DNA of 64,000 bases from assembly GCF_005938105.1 (NCBI RefSeq), contig NZ_VCPE01000011.1, forward strand, positions 152,704 through 216,703, given 5' to 3'. The translations under genes and the position numbers were made by a program. Below are positions 25,513 to 36,829 of this stretch, in pieces. Position 1 is the first letter of the stretch. Every line of letters starts with the position of its first letter. Below the pieces are notes generated by a model that saw only the letters and a program-made list of their open reading frames with translations, did not search any database and was not told the origin of the DNA. This DNA comes from Brucella haematophila (GTDB taxonomy: Bacteria; Pseudomonadota; Alphaproteobacteria; Rhizobiales; Rhizobiaceae).

Positions 25513-26604
25513 CTATTGCGGGTGATAATCCTTATAGGCGGGCAAATTCAAATCGTTAAGGCTATCTGCGTTAACGACCGCCCGTGCGACGGCATCCGCC
25601 ATGACGGTTGCAGCGATTGCGCCGATGGCGGTCACGTCCGCTTCGACATCCTTGGCCTTGCCGGTCGAGAGCGCGAAAATCGTATCGCCATCCCACATGG
25701 TGTGGATCGGATTGATCGTGCGCGCAAAGCCGTCATGAGCCATGCCTGCGATCTTTTTCAGTTCAGCCTTGTTGAACGGCACATTGGTGGCAATCGCCCC
25801 GATGGTCGTGTTGGCGCCACCGGATTTGACCACGCCGTGGCCTTGCATGATGGCCTGCATCGTATTGCGGAAGCCCTTGCCGTCTTCGCTACGCGCACCG
25901 GCCAGGATCTGGCGCGAGTTGGGCGCATAGACATCGCCAACCGCGTTGACGGCGACGATTGCGCCAACCACGATTTCCGTGCCGGGCACCTTGTAGCTTG
26001 CCGTGCCGAGGCCACCCTTCATGGCGAAATCCTTGCCGAACATCTTGCCGACCGTCGCGCCAGCGCCAGCGCCGATATTGCCTTCGCCGGAAGCTTCCGC
26101 CTTGGCCGCCTTGCAGGCGAGATAACCGGCTTCCTCATCGGGGCGGATCGAAAAATCGCCGACGCCGAGATCCATCAGGATCGCTGCGGGCACGATGGGC
26201 ACCACGCCGTTGCCGATCTTGAAGCCGAGCTTGTTTTCTTCCAGATAGCGCATCACACCGGTTGCGGCGCTAAGGCCATAGGCGCTGCCGCCGGACAGCA
26301 GAATAGCCTGCACCTGCTGCACATAATTGATGGGATCGAGAAGGTCGGTCTCGCGGGTGCCGGGCGCGGAGCCGCGCACATCGACGCCTGCCGAAGCGCC
26401 TTCTTCACACAGAAGAACGGTGCAGCCGGTGGGGCGCTTGGTCAGTGTGTGATGGCCGAGCTTGATCCCCGGTACATCCGAAATGCTTCCGCCCATAAGT
26501 TCCAGCATGCTCTTTCCTCCCGTGCTCGCTGCTGCTGCCGCGCTAACGACAAAGGGCATTGCTCCCAGCCCTGCAAGCGATTTGCCGAATGTTCTGCGAT
26601 CCAT
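25513..26604 (-). CDS. P1 family (DmpA-like) aminopeptidase, probably exported
   Basis: A 363-residue self-cleaving N-terminal nucleophile hydrolase. Relatives are D/L-aminopeptidases and beta-peptidyl aminopeptidases. The N-terminus MDRRTFGKSLAGLGAMPF with an Ala-rich end suggests Tat export. Family motifs are ISDVPGIKLGHHT, CTVLLCEEGASAGVDVRGSAPGTRETDLL, LSGGSAYGLSAATGVMRYL and NTTIGAIATNVPF. In the last of these the Thr (or Ser in relatives) opens the beta chain after autocleavage. The natural substrate cannot be told from sequence. It lies 27 bp after the ClC gene stop boundary, same strand. Confidence 0.88.
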   Translation of the reverse strand: MDRRTFGKSLAGLGAMPFVVSAAAAASTGGKSMLELMGGSISDVPGIKLGHHTLTKRPTGCTVLLCEEGASAGVDVRGSAPGTRETDLLDPINYVQQVQAILLSGGSAYGLSAATGVMRYLEENKLGFKIGNGVVPIVPAAILMDLGVGDFSIRPDEEAGYLACKAAKAEASGEGNIGAGAGATVGKMFGKDFAMKGGLGTASYKVPGTEIVVGAIVAVNAVGDVYAPNSRQILAGARSEDGKGFRNTMQAIMQGHGVVKSGGANTTIGAIATNVPFNKAELKKIAGMAHDGFARTINPIHTMWDGDTIFALSTGKAKDVEADVTAIGAIAATVMADAVARAVVNADSLNDLNLPAYKDYHPQ

Positions 26605-26631
26605 AAACAGTTTTCTCCTCCATCTGACGCT

Positions 26632-27990
26632 TCACTCCGAAAGCGCATTTTTTTCGCGTGCGCGCCGCTGGCGCAGCACATCCGCCACGAAGTTGCGCGA
26701 CAGGGCGTGGTAGAGCGGCTCATTGGAAATAAGCCGCGCCGTCCCGTAACCGAGCATCGAGGCGCACATCAGCGGAATGACATTGTTATGATTGCCGGTC
26801 ATTTCGAGAATGATGACGAAAGCCGTCATTGGCGCCTGAACGACGCCGGCAAAATAGCCGGCCATGCCGAGCACGGCGGCGAGGCTCGCGCTGGTGCCGA
26901 GCACAAGACCGATTGTGCTGCCAAGTCCTGCGCCGACCGAGAGCGACGGTGCGAAAATACCGCCCGGAATGCCCGATATCATCGAGAGCAGACCGGCAAC
27001 GAATTTTTCAACGAAGTAGAATGGCGGCAAAGCCAATCCTTCGACCGCGCCGCGCGCCTGATCATAGCCGGTGCCGAAAGTTGCACCGCCCGAAGCGATG
27101 CCGATAATCGCAACCAATAGCCCGCAAATGCCGGCAAACAACACTGCGTTGCGCAGCGGAACCTTCTGCACATGGCGGCGCACGCGACGTCCGAGATCGA
27201 GCGCCAGCGCGCTGAATGCTGCACCGAAAGCGCCGCCGATCACGCCGCAGGCGACAACCAGAACCCAGTCCCTGCCGGTCGTGGCCGTGATGGTCGTCAT
27301 GCCGAAATAATTGTAGTTGCCGACCAGACCGAGCGAGGCGAGGCCGGCCAGAATAACCGCCGACAGCACCAGCCCGTTGGTGCGCGCCGCATAAGCGCGG
27401 CCCATTTCCTCAATCGCGAAAACAATCCCGGCAAGCGGCGTGTTGAAGGCCGCAGCGATACCGGCGGCCGATCCGGCGAGGATCAATCCGCGCGCCTGTT
27501 CCATGCCGCCGATCCGCGCCGATTGCAGCATGATCGACGCGCCGATCTGCACGGTGGGGCCCTCGCGCCCGATGGATGCACCGCAAAACAGGCCCACGAC
27601 AGTGAGCACGATCTTGCCGATGGCAATCCGGATCGACAGAAGCATCGAGCGATCCTGATGGTCGTCGAGATGTCGCGCAGCGATGGCTTGCGGGATACCG
27701 CTGCCGCCGGAATTCGGGAACCAGGCGATGGCGATCCACGAACAGGCCATGAAGCCGAGCGGCGTGATGATAAGCGGTAGCCAGGCGCGCCAGAAACTGC
27801 CGCCGGTGCCATCTGTCAGCGCCTTGAACCAGTTCTGTGCAATGTCGGCCGCCTCAGCAAAGCCGACGCTTATAATCCCGATTGCAAGCGCGCCGCACCA
27901 GAACACGAGCCGCGGTTTCCAAAGCCGTGGCGACATCCACATCACTCTGGAACGACGGATCAACCGAACGCGCTTATACGACTTTCGCAT
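26632..27990 (-). CDS. ClC-family chloride channel/antiporter
   Basis: A 452-residue ClC protein with about 18 membrane helices. The anion-path motifs are NSGGSGIPQ, GREGPTVQIGAS with the gating glutamate that marks many Cl-/H+ exchangers, and GIPGGIFAPSLSVGAGLG. No C-terminal CBS domains are present. The ATG at 27990 is chosen because GAGGGGA lies five bases upstream; the frame stays open 15 codons further. The N-terminus is very basic (KSYKRVRLIRRSR), as in other cytoplasmic ClC tails. Possible role in acid or osmotic response, inferred from the family. Confidence 0.92.
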   Translation of the reverse strand: MRKSYKRVRLIRRSRVMWMSPRLWKPRLVFWCGALAIGIISVGFAEAADIAQNWFKALTDGTGGSFWRAWLPLIITPLGFMACSWIAIAWFPNSGGSGIPQAIAARHLDDHQDRSMLLSIRIAIGKIVLTVVGLFCGASIGREGPTVQIGASIMLQSARIGGMEQARGLILAGSAAGIAAAFNTPLAGIVFAIEEMGRAYAARTNGLVLSAVILAGLASLGLVGNYNYFGMTTITATTGRDWVLVVACGVIGGAFGAAFSALALDLGRRVRRHVQKVPLRNAVLFAGICGLLVAIIGIASGGATFGTGYDQARGAVEGLALPPFYFVEKFVAGLLSMISGIPGGIFAPSLSVGAGLGSTIGLVLGTSASLAAVLGMAGYFAGVVQAPMTAFVIILEMTGNHNNVIPLMCASMLGYGTARLISNEPLYHALSRNFVADVLRQRRAREKNALSE

Positions 27991-28134
27991 TGTCTCCCCT
28001 CGGGGTGGGATTGAAATCGATTTGTGGTCTATCACGCTAATTCTTAGCGGTAACTGAAACTTGTAAGCAAAAGGCTTTCCATTTGGTCATAACCGTGTTA
28101 CCAGCCGGTGCCAATTCAACCAAGTAAACCCTGA

Positions 28135-29688
<1,554 letters not shown>

Positions 29689-29716
29689 GATAAATTCGCT
29701 TCAATTGAAGCCGACG

Positions 29717-29748
29717 AAAGCCGGAGCCTCGTGCTCCGGCTTTTGTTT
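29717..29748 (+). terminator. Intrinsic terminator of guaB
   Basis: AAAGCCGGAGC pairs with GCTCCGGCTTT around CTCGT and is followed by TTTTGTTTTG. It starts 28 bp after the guaB stop. Confidence 0.92.
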
Positions 29749-29816
29749 TGATTTGGCGATTGCCTTTTGCCTGTAAGGAAGGCTATGCCGTGAAAGCTAA
29801 TTATTAAGGAGAAGCA

Positions 29817-31106
29817 ATGCGGCTTGGTGGACGCCTGCAGGCGGCAATCGAGGTTCTGGGCGATATCGAAGCGGGCAAACGCCCGGCTTCCGATGTGCTG
29901 AAGGACTGGGGTTCCGCTCATCGTTTCGCAGGCGCGGGCGACCGCGCGGTAATCGGCAACATCGTCTATGACGCACTGCGCCGTAAGCTCTCCATCGCTT
30001 GGCGCATGGACGCCGACGATGCGCGCGCACTGGCCTTTGGCGCTTTGCTTGCCGATGGCGGCATGGATATTGCTGCCATTGACGCGGCGCTGGATGGCGA
30101 CAAGTTTGCGCCTGAAATGCTGGAACAGGCACGCCGTATCGCATGGGAAAGTCGCGATAGCGCTGCCGCGCCCGATTATGTTCAGGCCGACGTGCCGGAC
30201 TGGTGCGCCGCTTCGCTTCAGGAGCTTTTCGGTGAACGCTGGGTCGAGGAAGGCAAGGCGCTTGCCACCCGTCCGCCGGTCGATCTGCGCGTCAACAGTT
30301 TGAAGGCGAAGCCTGAACAGACCCTTGCAGCCCTGGAAAAGGCTGGTGCGGCTCCCGCACCATTTCTGGCGCAGGCATTGCGCATTCCGCCGATTGAAGC
30401 GCTGGGCCGTCATCCGAATGTGCAGGGCGAACAGGCCTTTCTCGATGGCTGGTTCGAAGTGCAGGATCTGGGTTCGCAGCTCGCTGCACTTTTTGCCGGA
30501 GCCAAGCCCGGCGAGCAGGTTCTCGATTATTGCGCCGGTGCGGGCGGCAAGACGCTGGCACTAGCGGCAGCCATGCAGAACAAGGGGCAGGTGCACGCCT
30601 ATGATGCGGAGCGTGCGCGCCTATCGCCCATGCATGAGCGCTTGCAGCGCGCTGGCGTGCGCAACACGCAGGTGCATGGCAATCTGGATGCGCTCGATCC
30701 GCTCACGGGTCATATGGACCTTGTGCTGACCGATGCGCCTTGCACCGGCTCCGGCACATGGCGGCGCAGGCCGGATGCGAAATGGCGTCTCAACGACCAG
30801 CAGCTTGAACGCCGGGTTCAGGACCAGCACGAAGTGCTGGAAGCGGCCAAGCATTATGTGAAGCCGGGCGGGCGTCTGGCCTATGTCACCTGTTCGCTGT
30901 TTGCAGAAGAAAATACGCGTCAGGTTGCGCGCTTTCTGGCCGACAATCCCGATTTCACGGAAATGCCCGCGCAAGCGCTGTGGCAGTCGGTTGTGACGGA
31001 TACCGATGGCGCGGAACCGGTATTTCCATCGCATGGCAGTGTGTTTTCCCCATTGTCCACCGGCACGGACGGGTTTTATGTAAGTGTGATGAAGAAAGCT
31101 TCTTAA
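29817..31106 (+). CDS. RsmB-like RNA (cytosine-5) methyltransferase
   Basis: A 429-residue SAM-dependent methyltransferase of the NOL1/NOP2/Sun family. The N-terminal NusB-like half covers residues 1-140 and a PUA-like linker holds PVDLRVNSLKA. The Rossmann core starts VLDYCAGAGGKTLALA, with both catalytic cysteines visible: DAPCTGSGTWRRRPD (about residue 308) and VTCSLFAEEN (about 360). The probable target is 16S rRNA, by family; the exact base is not determined. It begins 128 bp after guaB, past its terminator, and a thioesterase gene follows after 12 bp. Confidence 0.9.
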   Translation: MRLGGRLQAAIEVLGDIEAGKRPASDVLKDWGSAHRFAGAGDRAVIGNIVYDALRRKLSIAWRMDADDARALAFGALLADGGMDIAAIDAALDGDKFAPEMLEQARRIAWESRDSAAAPDYVQADVPDWCAASLQELFGERWVEEGKALATRPPVDLRVNSLKAKPEQTLAALEKAGAAPAPFLAQALRIPPIEALGRHPNVQGEQAFLDGWFEVQDLGSQLAALFAGAKPGEQVLDYCAGAGGKTLALAAAMQNKGQVHAYDAERARLSPMHERLQRAGVRNTQVHGNLDALDPLTGHMDLVLTDAPCTGSGTWRRRPDAKWRLNDQQLERRVQDQHEVLEAAKHYVKPGGRLAYVTCSLFAEENTRQVARFLADNPDFTEMPAQALWQSVVTDTDGAEPVFPSHGSVFSPLSTGTDGFYVSVMKKAS

Positions 31107-31118
31107 ATCGGGGAATAA

Positions 31119-31574
31119 ATGTCAGCGCATCGCATAGCCGAACCGGATTTCAAGGAACGCGTCGAGGAGAGTTTCGGGCGGCAGGCCGCCATGAAACTGA
31201 TCGGCGCAGAGCTGACGCGATGCGAACCCGGGATTGTTGAAGTGGAAATGCCGTTCCGGGAGGAACTCACCCAGCAGCACGGCATTCTGCATGCGGGCAT
31301 GATTTCCGCCGCGCTCGATTCTGCCTGCGGCTATGCAGCGCTGACGCTGATGCCCGCCGAGGCGGCGGTGCTGACCATCGAATTCAAGGTCAATCTGCTG
31401 GCGCCCGGCAAGGGCGAACGCTTCCTGTTTCGCGGCGAGGTCACCAAGCCCGGCCGCACGATCATGGTCAGCGACGGGCAGGCTTTTGCCGTAACCGATA
31501 CGGAAGTTCGTCTCATTGCCACAATGACAGGCACGATGATGGTCGTGCAGGATCGCAAAGGTTTGCAAGGATAG
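31119..31574 (+). CDS. PaaI-type hotdog thioesterase
   Basis: A 151-residue single-domain hotdog protein. The family motif HGILHAGMISAALDSACGYAAL carries the usual HGG-type loop, followed by LTIEFKVNLLAPGKGERFLFRGEVTKPGRTIMVSDGQAF. Such enzymes hydrolyse acyl- or aryl-CoA esters in the cytoplasm; the substrate is not predictable. It lies between the RNA methyltransferase (12 bp) and the nucleosidase (10 bp), so the three genes are probably one transcript. Confidence 0.88.
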   Translation: MSAHRIAEPDFKERVEESFGRQAAMKLIGAELTRCEPGIVEVEMPFREELTQQHGILHAGMISAALDSACGYAALTLMPAEAAVLTIEFKVNLLAPGKGERFLFRGEVTKPGRTIMVSDGQAFAVTDTEVRLIATMTGTMMVVQDRKGLQG

Positions 31575-31584
31575 GGCTACAGGG

Positions 31585-32235
31585 ATGTTGAAGACCGTTG
31601 CCGGAAGACGCCTGCTTTATGTCATGGCTGCCGATGCCGAATATGGGCGTCATCTGGCCAAGCTCTTCGATCCGCTGATGATCGGCGTCGGCCCGGTTGA
31701 GGCGGCGATCAACCTGTCCCGTGCATTGTTCCGCATGGAACGTGACGGCGAGCAGCCCGATCTCGTGGTCTCGCTCGGCTCGGCGGGTTCCGCGAAACTG
31801 CCGCAGGCGGAAGTGTTTCAGGTCTCCTCGGTTTCCTATCGCGACATGGACGCTTCGCCGCTTGGTTTCGAGAAGGGGCTGACGCCGTTTCTCGATCTGC
31901 CGAAGATGATCAAGCTGCCGTATCAGGTGGAAGGCCTCGCCAGCGCAACGCTGTCGACGGGCGCCAATGTGGTGTCCGGCAAGGTCTATGAAACCATCGA
32001 CGCGGATATGGTGGACATGGAAACATTCGCCTGCCTGCGCGCCTGCCAGATTCATGGCGTGCCCTTATACGGTTTGCGCGGCATTTCCGACGGTGCGGAC
32101 GAGCTGCATCATGTCGGCGACTGGACGCAATATCTGCATGTGATCGACGAGAAAATGGCTGTTGCGGTCGAAGAACTGGAAGCGGTGATTGCCGGTGGAC
32201 TTTTGCCACCTCCTGACAATGGTGTGTCAGGATAG
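31585..32235 (+). CDS. Nucleoside phosphorylase-family protein (MTA/SAH nucleosidase-like)
   Basis: A 216-residue protein of the PNP/UDP phosphorylase superfamily. Motifs are IGVGPVEAAINLSRAL, LVVSLGSAGSAKL (ribose/phosphate loop), VDMETFACLRACQIHGVPLYGLRGISDGADE. The Asp in the last motif matches the purine-contacting acid of MTA/SAH nucleosidases. It would cleave methylthioadenosine or S-adenosylhomocysteine and thus recycle the product of the neighbouring SAM-dependent methyltransferase. That link is inference. Sequence is divergent from E. coli MtnN, so the substrate could differ. Confidence 0.75.
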   Translation: MLKTVAGRRLLYVMAADAEYGRHLAKLFDPLMIGVGPVEAAINLSRALFRMERDGEQPDLVVSLGSAGSAKLPQAEVFQVSSVSYRDMDASPLGFEKGLTPFLDLPKMIKLPYQVEGLASATLSTGANVVSGKVYETIDADMVDMETFACLRACQIHGVPLYGLRGISDGADELHHVGDWTQYLHVIDEKMAVAVEELEAVIAGGLLPPPDNGVSG

Positions 32236-32337
32236 GCCTCATTCCTGTCACTGCGCTGTTGAGGGAAGCGCATATAATCCGTATATGCCCACCACATAAA
32301 CATTGCATCCTCACCACTTTTTAAATAGATGCTGCAC

Positions 32338-33900
32338 ATGAGCACCACGGCACATCCTGACACAATCCTGATCATCGACTTTGGCAGCCAGGTCACGCAG
32401 CTGATTGCGCGACGTGTACGCGAAGCCAACGTCTATTGCGAAATCGTCCCGTTCCAGTCTGCGGAAGAGGCATTCCAGCGGTTGAAGCCAAAAGGCGTCA
32501 TCCTCTCGGGCAGCCCGCATTCGACGACCGACATCGGCTCGCCGCGCGCGCCGCAGGCGGTTTTCGACCAAGGCATTCCGGTTCTTGGCATCTGCTACGG
32601 CGAGCAGACCATGTGCGCCCAACTGGGCGGCAAGGTTGAAAGCGGCCATGACCGCGAATTCGGTCGCGCCTTCCTCGACGTGCAGGAAGACAGCCCGCTT
32701 TTCGCCGGCATCTGGGCCAAGGGCACCCGCCATCAGGTCTGGATGAGCCATGGTGACCGCGTCACCTCGCTTCCTGACGGTTTCACCATCATCGGCACCT
32801 CGCCGAACGCACCTTTCGCGGCCATCGCCGATGAAAAGCGCAAATATTACGGCGTGCAGTTCCACCCGGAAGTCGTACATACGCCGGACGGCGCGAAGCT
32901 GTTACAGAACTTCGTTCATCGCATTGTCGGTGTAAAGCCGGGCTGGACGATGGGCGCCTATCGCGAACAGGCCGTCGAGGCAATCCGCAAGCAGGTTGGC
33001 AGCGGCAAGGTTATCTGCGCGCTTTCCGGCGGCGTGGATTCGTCTGTTGCAGCGCTTCTGGCGCATGAAGCCATTGGCGACCAGCTGACCTGCATTCTCG
33101 TCGATCATGGTCTGATGCGCAAAAACGAGGCGCAGCAGGTCGTGGAAATGTTCCGCGAACATTATAATCTTCCGCTGATCCTCGTGGATGCAGCCGACCG
33201 TTTCATCGGTGAGCTGGAAGGCGAAAGCGATCCGGAAAAGAAGCGCAAGACGATTGGCCGTCTCTTCATCGAAGTGTTCGAAGAAGAAGCCAAGAAGCTC
33301 GGCGGCGCGGATTTCCTCGTGCAGGGCACGCTCTATCCGGATGTCATCGAAAGCGTTTCGTTTACCGGCGGTCCTTCGGTCACGATCAAGTCGCACCACA
33401 ATGTGGGTGGTCTGCCCGAGCGCATGAAGATGCAGCTCGTCGAGCCGCTGCGCGAATTGTTCAAGGACGAAGTGCGTATGCTCGGCAAGGAACTCGGCCT
33501 GCCGGACAGCTTCATTGGCCGTCACCCGTTCCCGGGTCCAGGCCTTGCCATCCGCTGCCCGGGCGGCATTACCCGCGACAAGCTGGAAATCCTGCGCGAA
33601 GCCGATGCGATCTATCTCGATGAAATCCGCAAGGCTGGCCTCTACGATGCCATCTGGCAGGCTTTCGCTGTTCTGCTGCCGGTTCAGACCGTGGGTGTGA
33701 TGGGCGATGGCCGCACCTACGAATTCGTCTGCGCATTGCGCGCAGTGACTTCTGTCGACGGCATGACGGCGGATTTCTACCACTACGACATGAACTTCCT
33801 TGGCAATGCGGCCACCCGCATCATCAACGAAGTCCGCGGCATCAACCGCGTCGTCTACGACGTGACCTCGAAGCCGCCCGGCACCATCGAGTGGGAATAA
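32338..33900 (+). CDS. guaA: GMP synthase (glutamine-hydrolysing) GuaA
   Basis: A 520-residue enzyme aminating XMP to GMP. The glutaminase domain has [20 protein letters not shown], the nucleophile elbow [10 protein letters not shown] (Cys 86) and [11 protein letters not shown]. The ATP-pyrophosphatase domain has [18 protein letters not shown] (about residue 229), and the dimerisation domain ends KPPGTIEWE, as in all GuaA. The ATG at 32338 is preferred over 32329 since it gives the usual 520 residues. With guaB 2.6 kb upstream the window holds the full IMP-to-GMP branch. Confidence 0.97.
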   Translation: MSTTAHPDTILIIDFGSQVTQLIARRVREANVYCEIVPFQSAEEAFQRLKPKGVILSGSPHSTTDIGSPRAPQAVFDQGIPVLGICYGEQTMCAQLGGKVESGHDREFGRAFLDVQEDSPLFAGIWAKGTRHQVWMSHGDRVTSLPDGFTIIGTSPNAPFAAIADEKRKYYGVQFHPEVVHTPDGAKLLQNFVHRIVGVKPGWTMGAYREQAVEAIRKQVGSGKVICALSGGVDSSVAALLAHEAIGDQLTCILVDHGLMRKNEAQQVVEMFREHYNLPLILVDAADRFIGELEGESDPEKKRKTIGRLFIEVFEEEAKKLGGADFLVQGTLYPDVIESVSFTGGPSVTIKSHHNVGGLPERMKMQLVEPLRELFKDEVRMLGKELGLPDSFIGRHPFPGPGLAIRCPGGITRDKLEILREADAIYLDEIRKAGLYDAIWQAFAVLLPVQTVGVMGDGRTYEFVCALRAVTSVDGMTADFYHYDMNFLGNAATRIINEVRGINRVVYDVTSKPPGTIEWE

Positions 33901-33918
33901 TCCCGCAATAGTCCAAAA

Positions 33919-33957
33919 CAAAACCGCCGGAGTTCAAAACTCCGGCGGTTTTGTTTT
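33919..33957. terminator. Terminator after guaA, shared with a convergent operon
   Basis: CAAAACCGCCGGAGTT pairs with AACTCCGGCGGTTTTG around a 3-base loop, followed by TTTT. T/A-rich flanks on both sides let it work for guaA and for the operon ending at 33979. Confidence 0.92.
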
Positions 33958-33978
33958 GATGGGCTGACAACAATCAGA

Positions 33979-34923
33979 TCAGGGGTATTGCGCGCCGGTT
34001 ACGGTCAGATAGACCGCATAAAGCGACTTCGTGGCGGCGATGAACAGGCGATTGCGGCGCGGACCGCCGAAGGTCAGATTGGCGACCGTCTGCGGCGTCT
34101 TGATCTTGCCGAGAAGCGTGCCTTCCGGCGAGAAGCAATGCACGCCATCGCCCGCGCTGGTCCACAGATTGCCATCCGTATCGAAGCGGAAGCCGTCTGG
34201 CAGGCCGTTGTCGATGGTGCAGAACACACTGCCGCCCGTCAGGCGCTTGCCACCATCCACAACGTCGAAGACGCGGATATGGCGCGGTGCGTTCTCGTCG
34301 TGGCTATAGGCGCTGTCGGCGACATAGAGCCGGGTTTCGTCCGGCGAAAAAGCCAGCCCATTCGGCTGATGGAAGTCGGTGACGACGGCATCGATCTCGC
34401 CGGTCTTCGGGTCGAGGCGGTAGACATTGCGCGATGGCTGTTCGGGGTCTGCCTTGTAGCCTTCATAATCCGCCAGAATGCCGTAGGTCGGGTCGGTGAA
34501 CCACACGGTGCCATCCGAGCGCACGATGACATCGTTTGGCGCGTTCAGCTTTTTGCCCTGATAGCTGTCGGCCAGCACGGTGATGCTGCCATCATGCTCT
34601 GTGCGGGTGACGCGACGGCCGCCATGCTCGCAGGTGACGAGGCGTCCTTCGCGGTCCCGCGTATTGCCATTGGAGAAATTGGACGGGTTGCGGAACACTG
34701 AAACGCCGCCGCCGGTTTCGCCTTCAATTTCGCTTCCCGGCACCCAGCGCAGGATGCGCTGGTTTGGAATATCGCTCCACAGCAGGCAGTTCAGGTCGTT
34801 GAACCAGACCGGGCCTTCCGCCCAGCGGCAGCCGCTGTAAAGCTCATCCAGATCGGCGCTCGGCACGATCATCTGCTTGAAACGTTCGTCGTGGATTTCG
34901 TAGATCGAAACAGTCTGAGACAA
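33979..34923 (-). CDS. SMP-30/gluconolactonase family lactonase
   Basis: A 314-residue six-bladed beta-propeller lactonase. Metal-ligand motifs are CRWAEGPVW (Glu), LNAPNDVIVRSDG (Asn) and PNGLAFSPDETRLYVADSA (Asn, Asp). It probably opens a sugar lactone formed by oxidation of the sugar imported by the adjoining ABC transporter. Start: the frame continues upstream, but TTG at 34923 follows GGAG at a suitable distance and begins the domain just after the permease stop (34944). It is the last gene of the operon SBP-ATPase-permease-permease-lactonase. No sugar dehydrogenase is in the cluster. Confidence 0.88.
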   Translation of the reverse strand: MSQTVSIYEIHDERFKQMIVPSADLDELYSGCRWAEGPVWFNDLNCLLWSDIPNQRILRWVPGSEIEGETGGGVSVFRNPSNFSNGNTRDREGRLVTCEHGGRRVTRTEHDGSITVLADSYQGKKLNAPNDVIVRSDGTVWFTDPTYGILADYEGYKADPEQPSRNVYRLDPKTGEIDAVVTDFHQPNGLAFSPDETRLYVADSAYSHDENAPRHIRVFDVVDGGKRLTGGSVFCTIDNGLPDGFRFDTDGNLWTSAGDGVHCFSPEGTLLGKIKTPQTVANLTFGGPRRNRLFIAATKSLYAVYLTVTGAQYP

Positions 34924-34943
34924 GGAAGATACTCCGAGAAATT

Positions 34944-35891
34944 TTAACGCTCTGCCCGACGGCTGCTGGCGAGGAAGATCACCGCGATGATGGTGAGGCC
35001 AGTCAGCACGAGGCGAACACCGGCGCCGAAGCCGTAGGTGTTGAGCATCGAGACTATGAGGAACATGAAGAGAGCGGCACCCCAAATACCGGGGATGTTG
35101 GAATCGCCGCCAGCAACCGCCGTACCGCCGATGATGACGACAGCAATCGACATCAGGAGATATTCCGCGCCCATGTTCAGCGCCGCGCCGCCCGAGAAAC
35201 AGGCCAGCAGGAAGCCGCAGAGCGAGGCGAGTACCGCGCAGAGCAGATAGGTGACGAAGCGGGTGCCATCAACCGGAACGCCTGCCATGCGGGCTGCGAA
35301 GGGGTTCTGGCCGATGGCCGAAATCCAGCGTCCATAGATGCTCTTTTTCAAAAGCACCCAGCCGATCAGCGAGAGGATCAGCGCCACGATGGCGACATTG
35401 GGAATGCCGAGCGTGGAAGATGTGGTGAATTGCGAAAGGCTTTCCGGCGGCTTCACGCGCAGGCCGCGATTGCTCCAGATGGCGGTGGACTGGATCAGGA
35501 AGCTCATCGACAAGGTGGCGATGATGGGCGGAATGCGCAGGAGCTTGATCAGCGCGTAGTTGCAGATGCCAATGGCAAGGCCGATCAGTATGGCGACGGC
35601 GAGGCCTGCCAGCACCATGCCGTCCTGCGTATCCATGAGCTTCAGCGCCAGTGTGGCGGCGAGCGTCATGTTGGCCGGGACCGACAGGTCAATATTGCCG
35701 GGTCCGAGCGTGATGACGAACATTTGCCCGAGGCCGACGATCACCGAAAAGGATGCGAAGGTGAAGGCTGCATGGGAAAGCCCGTGCGCGCCGGCACCAC
35801 CGGTGAACAGGATGGTGATGATCCACACCGCAGCCGTCGCGATAAATGACCATATCCACGGACGGCTGGTGACTACAGACATGGCGTTCAT
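34944..35891 (-). CDS. CUT2 sugar ABC transporter permease (second)
   Basis: A 315-residue inner-membrane permease related to ribose and galactofuranose systems. Marks are VGLGQMFVITLGPGNIDLSVPANMTLAATLALKL, NYALIKLLRIPPIIATLSMSFLI and GGAALNMGAEYLLMSIAVVIIGG. The glycine-rich IDLSVPAN motif replaces the usual DLSVG. It overlaps the first permease by 4 bp (ATGA). Substrate unknown; the lactonase suggests an aldose. Confidence 0.9.
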   Translation of the reverse strand: MNAMSVVTSRPWIWSFIATAAVWIITILFTGGAGAHGLSHAAFTFASFSVIVGLGQMFVITLGPGNIDLSVPANMTLAATLALKLMDTQDGMVLAGLAVAILIGLAIGICNYALIKLLRIPPIIATLSMSFLIQSTAIWSNRGLRVKPPESLSQFTTSSTLGIPNVAIVALILSLIGWVLLKKSIYGRWISAIGQNPFAARMAGVPVDGTRFVTYLLCAVLASLCGFLLACFSGGAALNMGAEYLLMSIAVVIIGGTAVAGGDSNIPGIWGAALFMFLIVSMLNTYGFGAGVRLVLTGLTIIAVIFLASSRRAER

Positions 35892-36829
35892 TGCTTTTTC
35901 TCCCTCTTTTCGAGGCGGTTGAGGAAGAGGCGCAATGCCAGCACCACGATGAGAATGCCGCCCTGCGCGCCAATCTGCCAGTCCGGCGAAATTCGCATGA
36001 AGGAGAGGAACGAGCCTGCAAGGGTCAGTGTAAGCGCGCCGATGACGGCGCCGATGGGGGAAACGCGTCCGCCGACGAATTCACCGCCGCCAAGAATGAC
36101 GCCCGCAATGGACAGCAGCGTATAACGCAATGCGATATTGGCATCCGCCGAGGTGGTGAGGCCGACCAGTGCGATCCCGGCCAGCACGGCGAAGAAAGCG
36201 GCCAGCGCATAGGTCGCGGCGCGGATGGCGGTGACCGACCAGCCTGCGCGCTCGATGGAGCGCGTATTGCCGCCCGCACCGCGCATCAGCACGCCGAAGG
36301 TCGAGCGCATGACGATGAAATGCGTAACGATGGCAATCACGATGCTGGCAACGATTGCCATGGGGATGAAAGGCGGCTTGGCCGTCATGATCCAGCGCGC
36401 CCAGTCTGGCGCCTGTCCACCCGGCGAGGGCAGGAGAAGAACGGCCAAACCGCCCCAGACGAAGCTCATGCCGAGCGTCACGACGATGGAAGGCAGATTG
36501 CGCAGATGGATGATTGCGCCGAGCGCCGCATAAGCGGCAATTGCGGCTGCGAGGATCAGCACACCGATAAGGGGAGCCGTGTTGAGGTAGGTCGCCGCAA
36601 CGCAGACGACAAAGCTCACAAAGGTTCCCATCGAAAGGTCGAGATCGTTGACGGCCATGATCAGCATCTGGGCGATGGTCGCCAGAGCGATAGGCACGGC
36701 CAGATTGAACAGCAGGTTCAGCCCCGTATAGCTCATGGCGCGCGGCTGCATGTAGAAGACGGCGGCCAGCAGCAGGACCAGCGAGAATACCGGTGTCAGC
36801 AGGCGGATGGAGGAAGAGGAGAGGCGCAT
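35888..36829 (-). CDS. CUT2 sugar ABC transporter permease (first)
   Basis: A 313-residue permease pairing with the next gene. Visible are FSLVLLLAAVFYM, MAVNDLDLSMGTFVSFVVCV, GAIIHLRNLPSIVVTLGMSFVW and ANIALRYTLLSIAGVILGGGEFVGG. The start ATG shares a base with the ATPase stop (TAATG), indicating coupled translation. Confidence 0.9.
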   Translation of the reverse strand: MRLSSSSIRLLTPVFSLVLLLAAVFYMQPRAMSYTGLNLLFNLAVPIALATIAQMLIMAVNDLDLSMGTFVSFVVCVAATYLNTAPLIGVLILAAAIAAYAALGAIIHLRNLPSIVVTLGMSFVWGGLAVLLLPSPGGQAPDWARWIMTAKPPFIPMAIVASIVIAIVTHFIVMRSTFGVLMRGAGGNTRSIERAGWSVTAIRAATYALAAFFAVLAGIALVGLTTSADANIALRYTLLSIAGVILGGGEFVGGRVSPIGAVIGALTLTLAGSFLSFMRISPDWQIGAQGGILIVVLALRLFLNRLEKREKKQ